From: Niastella yeongjuensis
GTDB lineage: Bacteria > Bacteroidota > Bacteroidia > Chitinophagales > Chitinophagaceae
Assembly: GCF_900110245.1 (NCBI RefSeq)
Contig: NZ_FOCZ01000003.1
Coordinates: 434,001 to 498,000, forward strand
Direction of reading: 5' to 3'
Length of the DNA stretch: 64,000 nucleotides
The position numbers were made by a program, and so were the translations under genes. Shown piece by piece: positions 27,597 through 35,962 of the stretch (positions are counted from its first letter, which is position 1; every line of letters starts with the position of its first letter). The notes beneath the pieces are model-generated. The model ran no database searches and had not been told where the DNA came from. It worked only from the letters and a program-made list of their open reading frames with translations.

Positions 27597-27627
27597 AAGG
27601 CAAAGGGCAGAAGGCAGAGGGCAAAGA
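27595..27627 (+). repeat. Class C repeat (GGCAAAGGGCAGAAGGCA)
   Basis: Units AGGCAAAGGGCAGAAGGCAG and AGGGCAAAG follow the coaD stop codon. The same units occur at 49922-50004 and at 52262-52335. Confidence 0.7.
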
Positions 27628-27660
27628 TTTTGCCGATCGCCGGCTGCCGATTTACGATAT

Positions 27661-28083
27661 ATGATTTGGTTCAAAAAAGATCTCCAACTGGAAGAATTCA
27701 TTCACCTGGGAAATAATACCATGGGTGAACACATCGGCATTGTATTTACCGAACTGGGAACTGATTTTATAAAGGCGAGTATGCCGGTAGATGCCCGCAC
27801 CAAACAACCATACGGTTTGTTGCATGGCGGGGCCTCTTGTGTATTGGCCGAAACACTCGGCAGCGTTGCTTCGGCAATGGTCATTGATCCGGAAAAATTT
27901 ATATGTGTTGGCCTGGAGATCAATGCCAACCATGTTCGGGGTGTACGCGAAGGCCGGGTAACCGGAATAGCTACCCCCTTACACCTCGGCGCCACCACCC
28001 ATGTTTGGGATATCAAGATCCACGACGAACGGGAAAAACTGATTTGCGTTAGCAGACTTACTGTCGCTATTCTTAAAAAATAA
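27661..28083 (+). CDS. PaaI/MenI-type hotdog thioesterase
   Basis: 140 aa. Hotdog fold of the PaaI family: PYGLLHGGASCVLAETLGS (about 57-75) carries the HGG and Glu of the active site, and VGLEINANHVR is the second conserved block. Such enzymes hydrolyse acyl-CoA thioesters; 1,4-dihydroxy-2-naphthoyl-CoA hydrolases of menaquinone synthesis belong here. No men gene is adjacent, so the substrate is uncertain. Confidence 0.87.
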   Translation: MIWFKKDLQLEEFIHLGNNTMGEHIGIVFTELGTDFIKASMPVDARTKQPYGLLHGGASCVLAETLGSVASAMVIDPEKFICVGLEINANHVRGVREGRVTGIATPLHLGATTHVWDIKIHDEREKLICVSRLTVAILKK

Positions 28084-28157
28084 TCTCTTCATTGCAATCA
28101 CCGCGAACAAAGAATTCAAAACTCAGAACAAGAATTCCGAACTCAGATCTCTGGATC

Positions 28158-28196
28158 CGGAACTTTGAACTTGAAACTGAACTTAAAACTTTGAAC
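28158..28196 (-). repeat. Class D repeat
   Basis: Read on the minus strand it begins GTTCAAAGTTTTAAGTTCAG and continues with CAAGTTCAAAG. Nearly the same string occurs on the plus strand at 55411-55460. Ahead of it (28095-28157) are shorter GAACTCAGAACAAGAATTC units. Confidence 0.7.
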
Positions 28197-28819
28197 TAAT
28201 ACCCCGCCGCTTTCATCACATCGTGTATAGCTCCAAAAGTGTTGGACGTATATTTTCCAAAATCAGCCGGTTTTGCCCATTCAATTTTTGTGATCTGCTC
28301 AACAGTTTGTGGTACTAATGACTGGTTACCGGGAGCGGATAATAAATACCACCAGGTTTCCTTTAATATATGGTGACCACTTTCATCGTAGGTATGCCAG
28401 GTAGTAACCAGGTGTTTTTTCAATTCCACTTCCTGCAAACCCGTTTCTTCCTGAATTTCCCGCACGGCACATTCTTCTAAAGTTTCTCCATCATCCAGTT
28501 TGCCTTTGGGCAGGTCCCATTTTCCACGGCGGAAAATGAACAAGCCTTCACCCGCTTCATTCAGTACCAGGCCGCCGGCCGCTTTTACCAAAATGAATTT
28601 TTTCCAGAATGCTTTTTTCAGCTCTTCTATATTATTATGTATATAGATCCCGGCATGCACTTTTTCCAATCGCATTTCGTGGATCATGGAATTGATGCCG
28701 CCATGCGAAAATTCATCAATCAAAACCGCATCGTCGTGATGGGCATAGGGCTCAATTTCCGGAGTAATCGAATCTGTAAGGAACAGGGGTTTGTCGTTAA
28801 AGTATATCTTTGTGTGCAT
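28196..28819 (-). CDS. NUDIX hydrolase
   Basis: 207 aa. The first 75 residues form a helper domain; the NUDIX domain (about 78-200) has the motif GKLDDGETLEE followed by CAVREIQEETGL, matching Gx5Ex7REUxEExGU. FRRGKWDLPKGK ahead of it is typical of diadenosine-polyphosphate or nucleoside-diphosphate hydrolases. The substrate cannot be told from sequence. It is divergent from pyrE with 61 bp between start codons. Confidence 0.9.
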   Translation of the reverse strand: MHTKIYFNDKPLFLTDSITPEIEPYAHHDDAVLIDEFSHGGINSMIHEMRLEKVHAGIYIHNNIEELKKAFWKKFILVKAAGGLVLNEAGEGLFIFRRGKWDLPKGKLDDGETLEECAVREIQEETGLQEVELKKHLVTTWHTYDESGHHILKETWWYLLSAPGNQSLVPQTVEQITKIEWAKPADFGKYTSNTFGAIHDVMKAAGY

Positions 28820-28880
28820 AACTAATTTTCAGTTTTCAGGAAGCAAAGACCAATTTCGCCGCAAATAACTTATATAAAAT

Positions 28881-29516
28881 ATGTCTTCGAACGAAAAGGC
28901 TGTCGCCGAAAAGTTATTACAAAGTAATGCTATAAAATTAAATCCTGCGCAACCCTTTACCTGGGCTTCGGGGTGGAAGAGTCCAATTTATTGCGATAAC
29001 CGTCGGGTGTTGTCGTTTCCATTTATTCGTGATTTCGTAAAATCTGAAATGTGCAATGTGATATTTCAGCAATTTCCCGATGCCGAATTATTGGCCGGGG
29101 TAGCTACCGCCGGAATTCCCTGGGGCGCCATGGCGGCAGACCAGTTGAAGTTACCTTATATATATGTACGCCCGAAACCAAAAGAACATGGGTTGGGCAA
29201 TCAGATCGAAGGTTATTTTGAACCCGGACAAAAAGTGGTGGTGATCGAAGATCTGATCTCAACCGGAAAAAGCAGTTTGCAGGTGGTGGATGTAATAAAA
29301 GCTGCCGGCATGGAAGTGATGGGAATGGTGTCGATTTTTACTTACGGATTTCCGTTGGCCACCGAGAATTTTGAAAAGGCCGGGGTACCCTATGTGTCGC
29401 TGACCAACTATAGTACCCTCATAGAACTGGCGGTTGAAAAAGGAATTGTGTCGCCCGATCAGCAGGAAATTTTAATGGCCTGGCGAAAAGATCCCTCGAC
29501 CTGGACGGGAAAATAA
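28881..29516 (+). CDS. pyrE: Orotate phosphoribosyltransferase
   Basis: 211 aa. It joins orotate and PRPP to form OMP, the fifth step of pyrimidine synthesis. The PRPP motif VVVIEDLISTGKSS (about 120-133) and the FTWASGWKSPIYCDNR block (about 26-41) are clear, and YVRPKPKEHG carries the catalytic-loop lysines. With pyrR and pyrB 2-3 kb upstream it makes a loose pyrimidine cluster broken by coaD, a thioesterase and a NUDIX gene. Confidence 0.95.
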   Translation: MSSNEKAVAEKLLQSNAIKLNPAQPFTWASGWKSPIYCDNRRVLSFPFIRDFVKSEMCNVIFQQFPDAELLAGVATAGIPWGAMAADQLKLPYIYVRPKPKEHGLGNQIEGYFEPGQKVVVIEDLISTGKSSLQVVDVIKAAGMEVMGMVSIFTYGFPLATENFEKAGVPYVSLTNYSTLIELAVEKGIVSPDQQEILMAWRKDPSTWTGK

Positions 29517-29533
29517 ATTCCGAAATCGATATA

Positions 29534-29570
29534 AAAAAAGGCCTCCCGATTTTTTCGGGAGGCCTTTTTT
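29534..29570. terminator. Bidirectional terminator
   Basis: A 16-bp stem (AAAAAAGGCCTCCCGA / TCGGGAGGCCTTTTTT) around five T lies between pyrE and the convergent HMA gene. Confidence 0.9.
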
Positions 29571-29588
29571 ATTTTTTGGGTGAATCAG

Positions 29589-29951
29589 TTATTGCATACC
29601 GCCGCCACCGTCTTCAGTTTTTTTACAGCACTTGGGCAGTTTTTTGTAAGCTTCTTCATCAGCTTTTACATCGTCGGCATCGTACCCGGCGTTGGCAATT
29701 GCCGCCTTTACATTTTCAATATTTGTACGTTCTGCAACGAAGGTAACTTTGGTAACATGTTTCTTGAAATCCACGTTTGCTTTTTGAACGCCGTCTTCGC
29801 GTTTCAAATAATCCTCGATGCGTTTTTTGCAACTTTCGCATTGAACGGTTGGCGTTTGAATGGTCACGGTTTGTATTCCTTTCTTAGCCTGAGCGGATGC
29901 GAAAGTGGTAATTCCCAGAACGGCAATCACCAGAAAAAGTAATTTCTTCAT
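29589..29951 (-). CDS. Periplasmic heavy-metal-associated (HMA) domain protein
   Basis: 120 aa. Signal peptide MKKLLFLVIAVLG... ends at FASAQ. An HMA fold follows (about 28-95) with the metal-binding CESC pair (about residues 38-41) in TVQCESCKKRIEDYL. A Cys pair in LPKCCKK near the C-terminus could add a second site, and the tail is Gly-rich. Such domains carry Cu(I) or similar ions. No P-type ATPase lies next to it. Confidence 0.88.
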   Translation of the reverse strand: MKKLLFLVIAVLGITTFASAQAKKGIQTVTIQTPTVQCESCKKRIEDYLKREDGVQKANVDFKKHVTKVTFVAERTNIENVKAAIANAGYDADDVKADEEAYKKLPKCCKKTEDGGGGMQ

Positions 29952-30730
29952 ACCTCTGTTTTTTTCAAATTTAAATCTTTCGGGGCTTCCTGGTCGTTAA
30001 TTTTTTACCGGTGGCCGAACCAAAAATCGGGCGCCGAAAAGGTCGAAAAATACGATCTCCGACACGAGAAATTTACTTCGGTTGACTCCGCGTTTGATGG
30101 GAAAAAATCGAAAGGGAAGCCGAAATTTCGCAATAGAGCAAAATAGCCACGGCGGACAAACTGACAGAAAATGAAGAGAATTTTGAAATGGCGGTTGGGG
30201 TACCTGTTGGCCCGTTGCCAAAATATGGACGGTAAAATTGACGAGAGTTGCAGGTTACCGGTTACCAGTTTCCGGGAACCAATCATGGATTTTCGACAAT
30301 TGGGTGTAGCCCCAAAATTGCGCGAGCCAAATTTCACGGTTCTCATTTCACTTTTCATGACCTGGATCTGGCGATTCAAATTGTACATTTTTTGATCCGG
30401 CAACTCAAAATTGACCACTCACTCTTGACCACCCATCATTGCACTTTTCCAAAATTCTGTCAACCCATACGGTGGGAATGGGATTGATTTTTTGAAGTCA
30501 CCCCAACAGTTTTTGAAATCTGGCCGGGCGTCAATTTCGACCTGGCTGGTTAGAATTTTTGCGAAGGCCTCAAAAAAAGTTTCAGCAATAGCTAAAATTT
30601 TTTGAGGCCTTTTTTAGGATTTGACACATCTTCCAAACTCCGGAAATAAGACGTACAAATTTTTAGGATTGACCAAAATTCCAAAAAGTGGAAATTCAAT
30701 TTTTTCCAATTTTCCGTCTTTTCGTGCTGC
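29952..30730. other. Large gap with no gene; AT-run-rich spacer
   Basis: 779 bp between two minus-strand genes. The sequence is full of AAAATT and CCGAAA/TTTTCG runs and no frame has coding character (a 137-codon minus frame overlaps a class B repeat and has no ribosome binding site). It includes a class B repeat fragment (about 30246-30285, GTTACCGGTTACCAGTTTCC) and a hairpin at 30564-30611. It may be decayed DNA or hold an unrecognised RNA. Confidence 0.5.
30564..30611 (+). terminator. Terminator-like hairpin in the gap
   Basis: Stem AAGGCCTCAAAAAA / TTTTTTGAGGCCTT with a 20-nt loop and more T after it. There is no plus-strand gene upstream that it would obviously serve. Confidence 0.55.
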
Positions 30731-31180
30731 CTAAAATTTGATTTTCTGCATGCCTTCGTACCGGATCGGGTAATTTATAAATATGCCGCTTCGGCCAATT
30801 TTTGCATTTCCATCCAATTTTATTTTCACGCTGTCGCTGCCGGTTGCCAGGGTCTGGATCAACTGCATGGCTGTACTGGTCATGTCAACTTTTAAAACCA
30901 CCGGCAATAAAAAGGTGTCTTTTTTCGGAACCTGAACGGTAGAGTCAAGGGAGGTTTTTCCGAAAAAATTATTGTTCACATATACGTCAACCGACCCTCC
31001 TTTCATGGTCACCGGAAATTTATTCGGATTATAAAATTCAGCGTCTGCCCCCACCGTCGATTCCTTCAACCCAAACTTCATCACTTTAAAATTTTTAACC
31101 CCCAGGTAATTGAACCCGGTCGGCTTGGCACAGGATACTGCCAGGAGGGGTAGGAGTACCCACAAACTCAGTTTTCGCAT
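30731..31180 (-). CDS. LEA14-like lipoprotein
   Basis: 149 aa. Start at 31180 gives MRKLSLWVLLPLLAVSC, a signal peptide with lipobox LAVSC. The mature part is a late-embryogenesis-abundant type 2 (WHy/LEA14) beta sandwich: NYLGVKNFKVMKFGLKEST, AEFYNPNKFPVTMKGGSVDVY and KIGRSGIFINYPIRYEG are typical. Members bind hydrophobic ligands or act in stress, but the role here is unknown. A longer reading from 31228 adds 16 residues ahead of the signal peptide and was rejected. Confidence 0.82.
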   Translation of the reverse strand: MRKLSLWVLLPLLAVSCAKPTGFNYLGVKNFKVMKFGLKESTVGADAEFYNPNKFPVTMKGGSVDVYVNNNFFGKTSLDSTVQVPKKDTFLLPVVLKVDMTSTAMQLIQTLATGSDSVKIKLDGNAKIGRSGIFINYPIRYEGMQKIKF

Positions 31181-31475
31181 GTCGATGATTTTTAAGACAC
31201 AATGTAGCGGATAAATTTTTCCGGCCAAAAAAGGATCGTATTTTTAGAATTTTCTTTGCTAATTAGTTTAGATTTAGACACATCTAAAACGTCAAAAAAT
31301 CGTAAAAAATGACTACCAGTATTTTTAGTAACTGTTATTTAAATTAAAATGTTAATTATAAGCGGAATTATGCGTTTTAAGTATAATTAAAGTTGCAAAT
31401 TTTTAGTACTAAAAAGGATTGCTTTTCGCCGAAAAAGACCCAATCTTAAACAGAATTTTGAAAAAGTAGTATTTT

Positions 31476-32114
31476 ATGAAGTTATTAGTTGAAAGTCAAT
31501 ATTTTCCATCGATTACCTTATTCAGAATGTCAATTCAGTTTTCAGATGTTAAATTTGACATATATGAACCCTGGCGAAAAATGAGTTTCAGAAATCGTTG
31601 TGTGGTAGTTGGTTCCAACGGTCCCATTAACCTGAGCATTCCGGTGGTGGAAGGACGGGAGCAAAAAAAGCCGATGAAGGAGGTGATGATCGATAATCGC
31701 AAACCCTGGCAGTTGCAACATTGGAGAACCATCGTCTCTTGCTATAACCGGTCGCCCTGGTTTAGCTTTTTTGAGCCGGAATTGGACGACCTGTTCCGCC
31801 AGCCGGTTGAGTTGCTGAGCGATTGGAATCGGATCTGTTTTGAGTGGGTAACTAAGAAATTAGGCATGGATATTTATACGGATTATTCCGTATATGTTCC
31901 GGGTGAAAATGGAGATGGGGAAGTGGTAGACTGGCGGAATAAACTGACCCCGAAAACGCTCCAAAATGAGTTCCCCGAACCCGTGAAGTATCACCAGGTT
32001 TTTGAAGATCGCATAGGATTTATTCCTAATCTGTCGATTTTGGACCTGTTGTTTTGTGAAGGGAAAAATGCCCGGCAGATCCTGGTGGCCCGTGCACAAG
32101 ATGGTGGCTTTTAG
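31476..32114 (+). CDS. WbqC-family protein
   Basis: 212 aa. The first lines MKLLVESQYFPSITLFRMS, LQHWRTIVSCYNRSPWF and the KLTPKT lead to the FIPNLSILDLLFCEG C-terminal block match WbqC-like proteins, which accompany O-antigen/polysaccharide genes in some bacteria but are widespread singletons in Bacteroidota. The reaction is unknown. It is divergent from the LEA-like lipoprotein gene; the 295-bp space between start codons is AT-rich. Confidence 0.85.
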   Translation: MKLLVESQYFPSITLFRMSIQFSDVKFDIYEPWRKMSFRNRCVVVGSNGPINLSIPVVEGREQKKPMKEVMIDNRKPWQLQHWRTIVSCYNRSPWFSFFEPELDDLFRQPVELLSDWNRICFEWVTKKLGMDIYTDYSVYVPGENGDGEVVDWRNKLTPKTLQNEFPEPVKYHQVFEDRIGFIPNLSILDLLFCEGKNARQILVARAQDGGF

Positions 32115-32532
32115 GTCGATATTCCCAATTGTGGAAATGGGAATAATCCCGATTTTAAACCACGTTGGCTTTTAATTATTTAAAGGGATTAACTATTGAA
32201 AAACACTTTTTCACAATTTGTTTCATTCTTTTAGAATTTTGTTGCAGCAACTTCAGATGTTTCGATGTCTAGCAAATTATCACGTAGTCACACGATTGAG
32301 AATATGAAGTGATGTGGCAGGAAGAAAAAGCGGGTAGTTGTACTTCGATCTTAAATTATACAGAGCTGCAGCATGGACAATCAGGTGATTTTTTACAGTG
32401 ATGGAATGAGTGGACCAACTATATAACCTTCCCGAAACTGATCGATGGGAAGTTCGAATAAAATCTTAGAGGCCTCAATTGCCTCGACCTTTTTTGGTAA
32501 TGTCTGCGTAACCAATACCAACTGCGAACAAC

Positions 32533-32562
32533 AAATCCCGCCAAAGGCGGGATTTTGTTTTT
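32533..32562 (+). terminator. Terminator-like hairpin
   Basis: 10-bp perfect stem AAATCCCGCC / GGCGGGATTT, 3-nt loop and a T-rich tail (TTGTTTTT). It may have served the possible relic gene upstream. Confidence 0.55.
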
Positions 32563-33082
32563 AGGTGTTGGCTGCCCAAAAACATCATCCCAGGGCGTTA
32601 TAATCGCTTTTAAGCCACAAATTTCTTTCTGCCATATAGTCACGGAGTTTCGGCCCTCAACCGCTTGATTTCGAAATTAAGCCGTTTGGTTACATGCTAA
32701 TTAATTGCCATGTCTCAGCGTTAAGTTTTCTATAGTATGGATAAGTATTCGCCGCTCCGGCTTGGATAGTAGTTTTCCGTTCGTAGCTTTAGCGCGTGAT
32801 TTTGTTGTCTTTAATCCGGCCCGATTGGAAACTGGAAGGTGATTTTCCAGCCAGTTACCTGCCAACCAACTTTATCCAATGCACATGATCTTTCTCGTAT
32901 ATCCTGCCTTATAAAGGCCGGTTTATTGAATCGGCCTTGCAGGATGTCATCTCCCTGGTTCCTGTTTTTTGCAAAAATCAATCAAAATAATTTGCATTAT
33001 TTGCAAATCTGCTTCTCTTTTAGTAGTGGATAAAATTTTAATATGATGCTGAGGGGATGAGAGGGGAAGGTGTCTTTGGGGC

Positions 33083-33110
33083 AAAAAAAATCCCCCGGTG
33101 TGTCGGGGGA
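33083..33110 (-). terminator. Terminator of the BlaI/M56 operon
   Basis: Stem TCCCCCG / CGGGGGA with a run of eight A on the plus strand, so eight T follow it on the minus strand. It lies just past the M56 peptidase stop codon. Confidence 0.82.
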
Positions 33111-33116
33111 GGTATC

Positions 33117-34997
33117 TTAGATCTGAACGATTCGTTTTCTTTTGGCGGTCTGTTTGGGGCATTCCTTTTTCTTCCCGGCCTCCATTTCCTTTTTGTCCTG
33201 TTCCAGTTTTCGTAAAGCCTCGCGTTGTTGCAACCGGTCCATAAGAATTTTCTGTTGGGCCAGTTTCAATCTTTCCGCTCTTTCAGTTTGTGCCCGTTGA
33301 AAATTACCCAACTGAACCGTATAGGTCTGTTGCATATTTTCAATTTCCTGTTTGGCTTCATCCGCGGCATTTTCGGTTTGCGCATTCAACTTCTTCCAGT
33401 CAACCTGCCGAATCGCTTTTTGAATTTCCAGTTGGATCTGGTCGATGTTCACTTTCATACCCTGTGCCTTTAGAGACCCTTCGAGTTTTTTCCAGTCAAC
33501 CTGCTGCAAAGCCTGCATCGATTTTTCCAGGGATTCTTTGGCTTTGACATCGGCTTCGGTCATCACATATTTTTTAGGCAGGGTAGTGTCCTCTGTTATC
33601 TGAAAATAAAAACTGCTTCCGGGCACGTAAGGAAAAACCTGTTGAGCCAGGGGTAGGGGTACCGGTTGAGGAACCGGGGTTCCCTCGGTGAGGGTATAGT
33701 CAGCTGCATCCACTGCGCTTACAAAACCTGCCGTCTGTTCGGGGAGGGCATCCAGTTGTTTGTCGAGGGCAGCCAGTTTTGCATCGGTGGTCAATTCAAT
33801 GATCTGCTCCAGTTTTTCGTATGGGTCTTTTTGCTCGGGGCAGTCTGTTTCTTTTTTGGATTGCTTCGCCGGTTCGTCGGTTGCCACTCTTTCCACTGCT
33901 TCCTTAACCAGGTCATCCGCCGCCGGGGTAGCAAAGGTTTGTACGGTCTCAACCACCGGTAATGCTTCCCGAACGGCAACCAGTTTTTTTACGATCAGGT
34001 TGCCCGGATTATAAAAACCGATAAAGGCAATGAGTAGGGCAGACACCAGGTAGGCAACCAGTTTTTGGTTGAACGGATTGTTGGCGGGTTCATTTCCCAA
34101 AATGCGCTTCACCCGGTTCAGCAAAAAGTATTTATCCTTTCCGGTAGCTGCCAGGGCCAGCTCATTTGTATTGACCCGGTTTTGTTCCAATTTCAATAAA
34201 GCGGTGGCATAGCCGTGGGGTTCATAGCAAAACTGCAACACCAGATCATCGCAACAATTTTCCCGCTCTTTTCGAATGATGCTGGTCAGCAACCGGGCAA
34301 ACGGATTGAAGAACAGGATCACATCCACACAGGAAATAAGCAGGTTCACCAGGTAATCGTTGCGGCGAATATGGTTCAGCTCGTGCAGAATGATGGCTTC
34401 GGCCTGTTTCAGAGTGAGGTGATTAACCGCGGCCACCGGTAATAAAATTACTGGTTTGAGTATGCCAAAGGTCACCGGCGTATCAACCAGCGACGACAAC
34501 CAGATCTGTACTTTCTTTTTTATGCCCAGATGCTGGGCAGCATCCTGTAAAAAAAGCCGCCATTCCACGTGCGCTTTCTGTAAACCGGTGGTAAACAATC
34601 GCTGGGTATGACGGTACTGAAAATAAAATCGAACAAAAAGGAACGCGGCGGCCGCCAGGTATGCCAACGACAAAAAAGGCAGGGCCGGTTCAAACCAATG
34701 TGAAATTAAACCCGGCAGGGTATTGTTGAAAGCGGGTTCGTTTTCCGTGACATACAACGTGATCACCTGCGGACCGCTGGCAGCTTTGTACAAATTAAAG
34801 ACCAGGGTAACAAGGAACCAAAGCGAACCGCCGGCTAATGAAAGCAGGGCAATCGCATGTCTTTGACGGGATAGCAATTTTTTTCCGTTCATGGTCAGTC
34901 CCACATACACCAGCCACAACAACGCCATTTGCCATAAGCTGTTCAGCAATGCCCATCCCAACGCTTTAAGGAAAGCCGATTGGTACAACAGGTTCAT
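33117..34997 (-). CDS. M56-family (BlaR1-like) membrane metallopeptidase
   Basis: 626 aa. Four transmembrane helices (about 14-36, 50-70, 103-125 and 310-330) surround a gluzincin-type peptidase: HELNH at 205-209 with a third ligand Glu246 in KERENCCDD. In BlaR1/MecR1 the activated peptidase leads to loss of the BlaI-type repressor. Unlike BlaR1 there is no penicillin-binding domain; after TM4 comes a long Lys/Glu-rich helical region (about 400-620). The stimulus is thus unknown. It starts 3 bp after the BlaI-like gene. Confidence 0.88.
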   Translation of the reverse strand: MNLLYQSAFLKALGWALLNSLWQMALLWLVYVGLTMNGKKLLSRQRHAIALLSLAGGSLWFLVTLVFNLYKAASGPQVITLYVTENEPAFNNTLPGLISHWFEPALPFLSLAYLAAAAFLFVRFYFQYRHTQRLFTTGLQKAHVEWRLFLQDAAQHLGIKKKVQIWLSSLVDTPVTFGILKPVILLPVAAVNHLTLKQAEAIILHELNHIRRNDYLVNLLISCVDVILFFNPFARLLTSIIRKERENCCDDLVLQFCYEPHGYATALLKLEQNRVNTNELALAATGKDKYFLLNRVKRILGNEPANNPFNQKLVAYLVSALLIAFIGFYNPGNLIVKKLVAVREALPVVETVQTFATPAADDLVKEAVERVATDEPAKQSKKETDCPEQKDPYEKLEQIIELTTDAKLAALDKQLDALPEQTAGFVSAVDAADYTLTEGTPVPQPVPLPLAQQVFPYVPGSSFYFQITEDTTLPKKYVMTEADVKAKESLEKSMQALQQVDWKKLEGSLKAQGMKVNIDQIQLEIQKAIRQVDWKKLNAQTENAADEAKQEIENMQQTYTVQLGNFQRAQTERAERLKLAQQKILMDRLQQREALRKLEQDKKEMEAGKKKECPKQTAKRKRIVQI

Positions 34998-35000
34998 GAA

Positions 35001-35387
35001 TTACTTATTGTTTTTCAGATTGTCTAAAATTTTTTGGATCTCCTCCAGTTCTTCCGCCGACGCTTTGTGATTACCCAGGGCCTGCATCACCAGTTCACCA
35101 GGTGAGCCGCCGAACAGGCTGTCGATCATCTTGTTTAAAAGATGCTTTTGGGTTTTTTCTTTACTTACTGCTGCCTGGTAAATATGGGTTTTACTGGAGT
35201 CATCCCGTTTAACCAGACCTTTTTCGTGCATGATCTGCATGAGTTTAAGGGTAGTTGTATAGCCAGCTTCTTTAGTTGCCAACAATTCTTCGTGTACTTC
35301 GCGTACGCTGGCGTTCCCTTTTTTCCATAAGATCTGCAGAATCTCTAACTCACTCTCGGTGGGTTTTATAGTTTTAGTAGTAGCCAT
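35001..35387 (-). CDS. BlaI/MecI/CopY-family repressor
   Basis: 128 aa. Winged-helix domain (about 5-75): PTESELEILQILWKKGNASV and GYTTTLKLMQIMHEKGLV are standard BlaI blocks; the C-terminal helices (about 80-128) mediate dimerisation. Such repressors are cut or released when the paired M56 peptidase is activated. It is first in a two-gene operon and has a palindrome 26 bp upstream that could be its own operator. Confidence 0.93.
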   Translation of the reverse strand: MATTKTIKPTESELEILQILWKKGNASVREVHEELLATKEAGYTTTLKLMQIMHEKGLVKRDDSSKTHIYQAAVSKEKTQKHLLNKMIDSLFGGSPGELVMQALGNHKASAEELEEIQKILDNLKNNK

Positions 35388-35412
35388 ATTGGAATAACAT
35401 TTGGCTTAAAAA

Positions 35413-35428
35413 TACGATATATTTCGTA
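35413..35428. promoter_or_regulatory. Palindromic operator candidate for the BlaI-like repressor
   Basis: TACGA-TATATT-TCGTA is a 5-6-5 inverted repeat located 26-41 bases ahead of the BlaI-like start codon. BlaI/MecI proteins bind dyads of the TACA/TGTA kind near their own promoters, so this is a reasonable autoregulatory site. Confidence 0.55.
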
Positions 35429-35514
35429 AGTTTTTGTTAATGGAAGTTAAATTAAACGAAGGGTTTCGTGGAGCGATTCTAGATAAATGGAGATATGGGG
35501 TGGTGAGTGGCTTT

Positions 35515-35619
35515 AGTTGATAAGTTGACTGGTTGACAGGTTAACACGTTGACAGGTTAACACGTTGAGAGGTTAACACGTTGACGGGTTGATAGGATTG
35601 ACGATGTTGACGGAGTTGA
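35515..35619 (+). repeat. Class A octamer array
   Basis: From 35532 to 35595 eight octamers run in perfect register: GTTGACAG, GTTAACAC, GTTGACAG, GTTAACAC, GTTGAGAG, GTTAACAC, GTTGACGG, GTTGATAG. Looser units extend to both sides. The inverse array is at 35963-36013, on the far side of a 42-bp minisatellite. Confidence 0.88.
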
Positions 35620-35691
35620 AAAAGGGAGGATTGGGGTGCTTTTAGAACAGGGCACATATTATATATAGGCACTAATCGGTTGCGTAAAATT

Positions 35692-35897
35692 GTTCCCTAG
35701 GAAAATAGTATAAAATCCTAGGAAATCACCCTATTTTCCTGGGATAATCATATAAAATTCTAGGATAGCACCTTGTTTTCCTAGTATAATCATATAAAAT
35801 CCTAGGAAATCACCTTGTTTTCCTGGGAAAATCATATAAGATCCTAGGATGCGGACCATTTTTCCGGGGAAATCATCCAAAATCCTGGGATAGATTC
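35692..35897. repeat. 42-bp minisatellite, about 5 copies
   Basis: Units of 42 bp start at about 35688, 35730, 35772, 35814 and 35856. A central copy reads CTTGTTTTCCTAGTATAATC then ATATAAAATCCTAGGAAATCAC. Each unit holds TCCTAGGA-like palindromes. Forty-two is a multiple of three, and one minus frame gives 14-residue repeats (GFYMIILGKQG), but it has no ATG and stops inside the array, so it is probably not coding. Confidence 0.85.
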
Positions 35898-35962
35898 CGC
35901 CTGGGCTCCACTTAAAACCCAGAACCCAATAACCTAAACCCAAGATCCTGAATCTATAAAAC

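Larger units (their letters stand above)
32115..33116. other. 1-kb gap; possible gene relic
   Basis: No intact gene is seen on either strand. Between 32300 and 32461 one plus-strand frame reads as 33 protein-like codons, a TGA, then 19 more codons and a TAA, ending ITFPKLIDGKFE. This could be a decayed reading frame. A hairpin at 32533-32555 (AAATCCCGCC / GGCGGGATTT) with T after it looks like a stray terminator. The remainder is featureless. Confidence 0.4.

Noticed and set aside
30005-30418. A 137-codon minus-strand frame in the 30-kb gap
   Set aside because: The composition looks random and it overlaps a class B repeat.
35515-35619. The regular octamer array as a CRISPR array
   Set aside because: Units are 8 bp with no spacers of 26-40 bp and no cas genes are near.
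35731-35943. A 70-codon minus-strand frame with 14-residue repeats over the minisatellite
   Set aside because: It starts with TTG, has no ribosome binding site and stops within the repeat, and other copies do not keep the frame.
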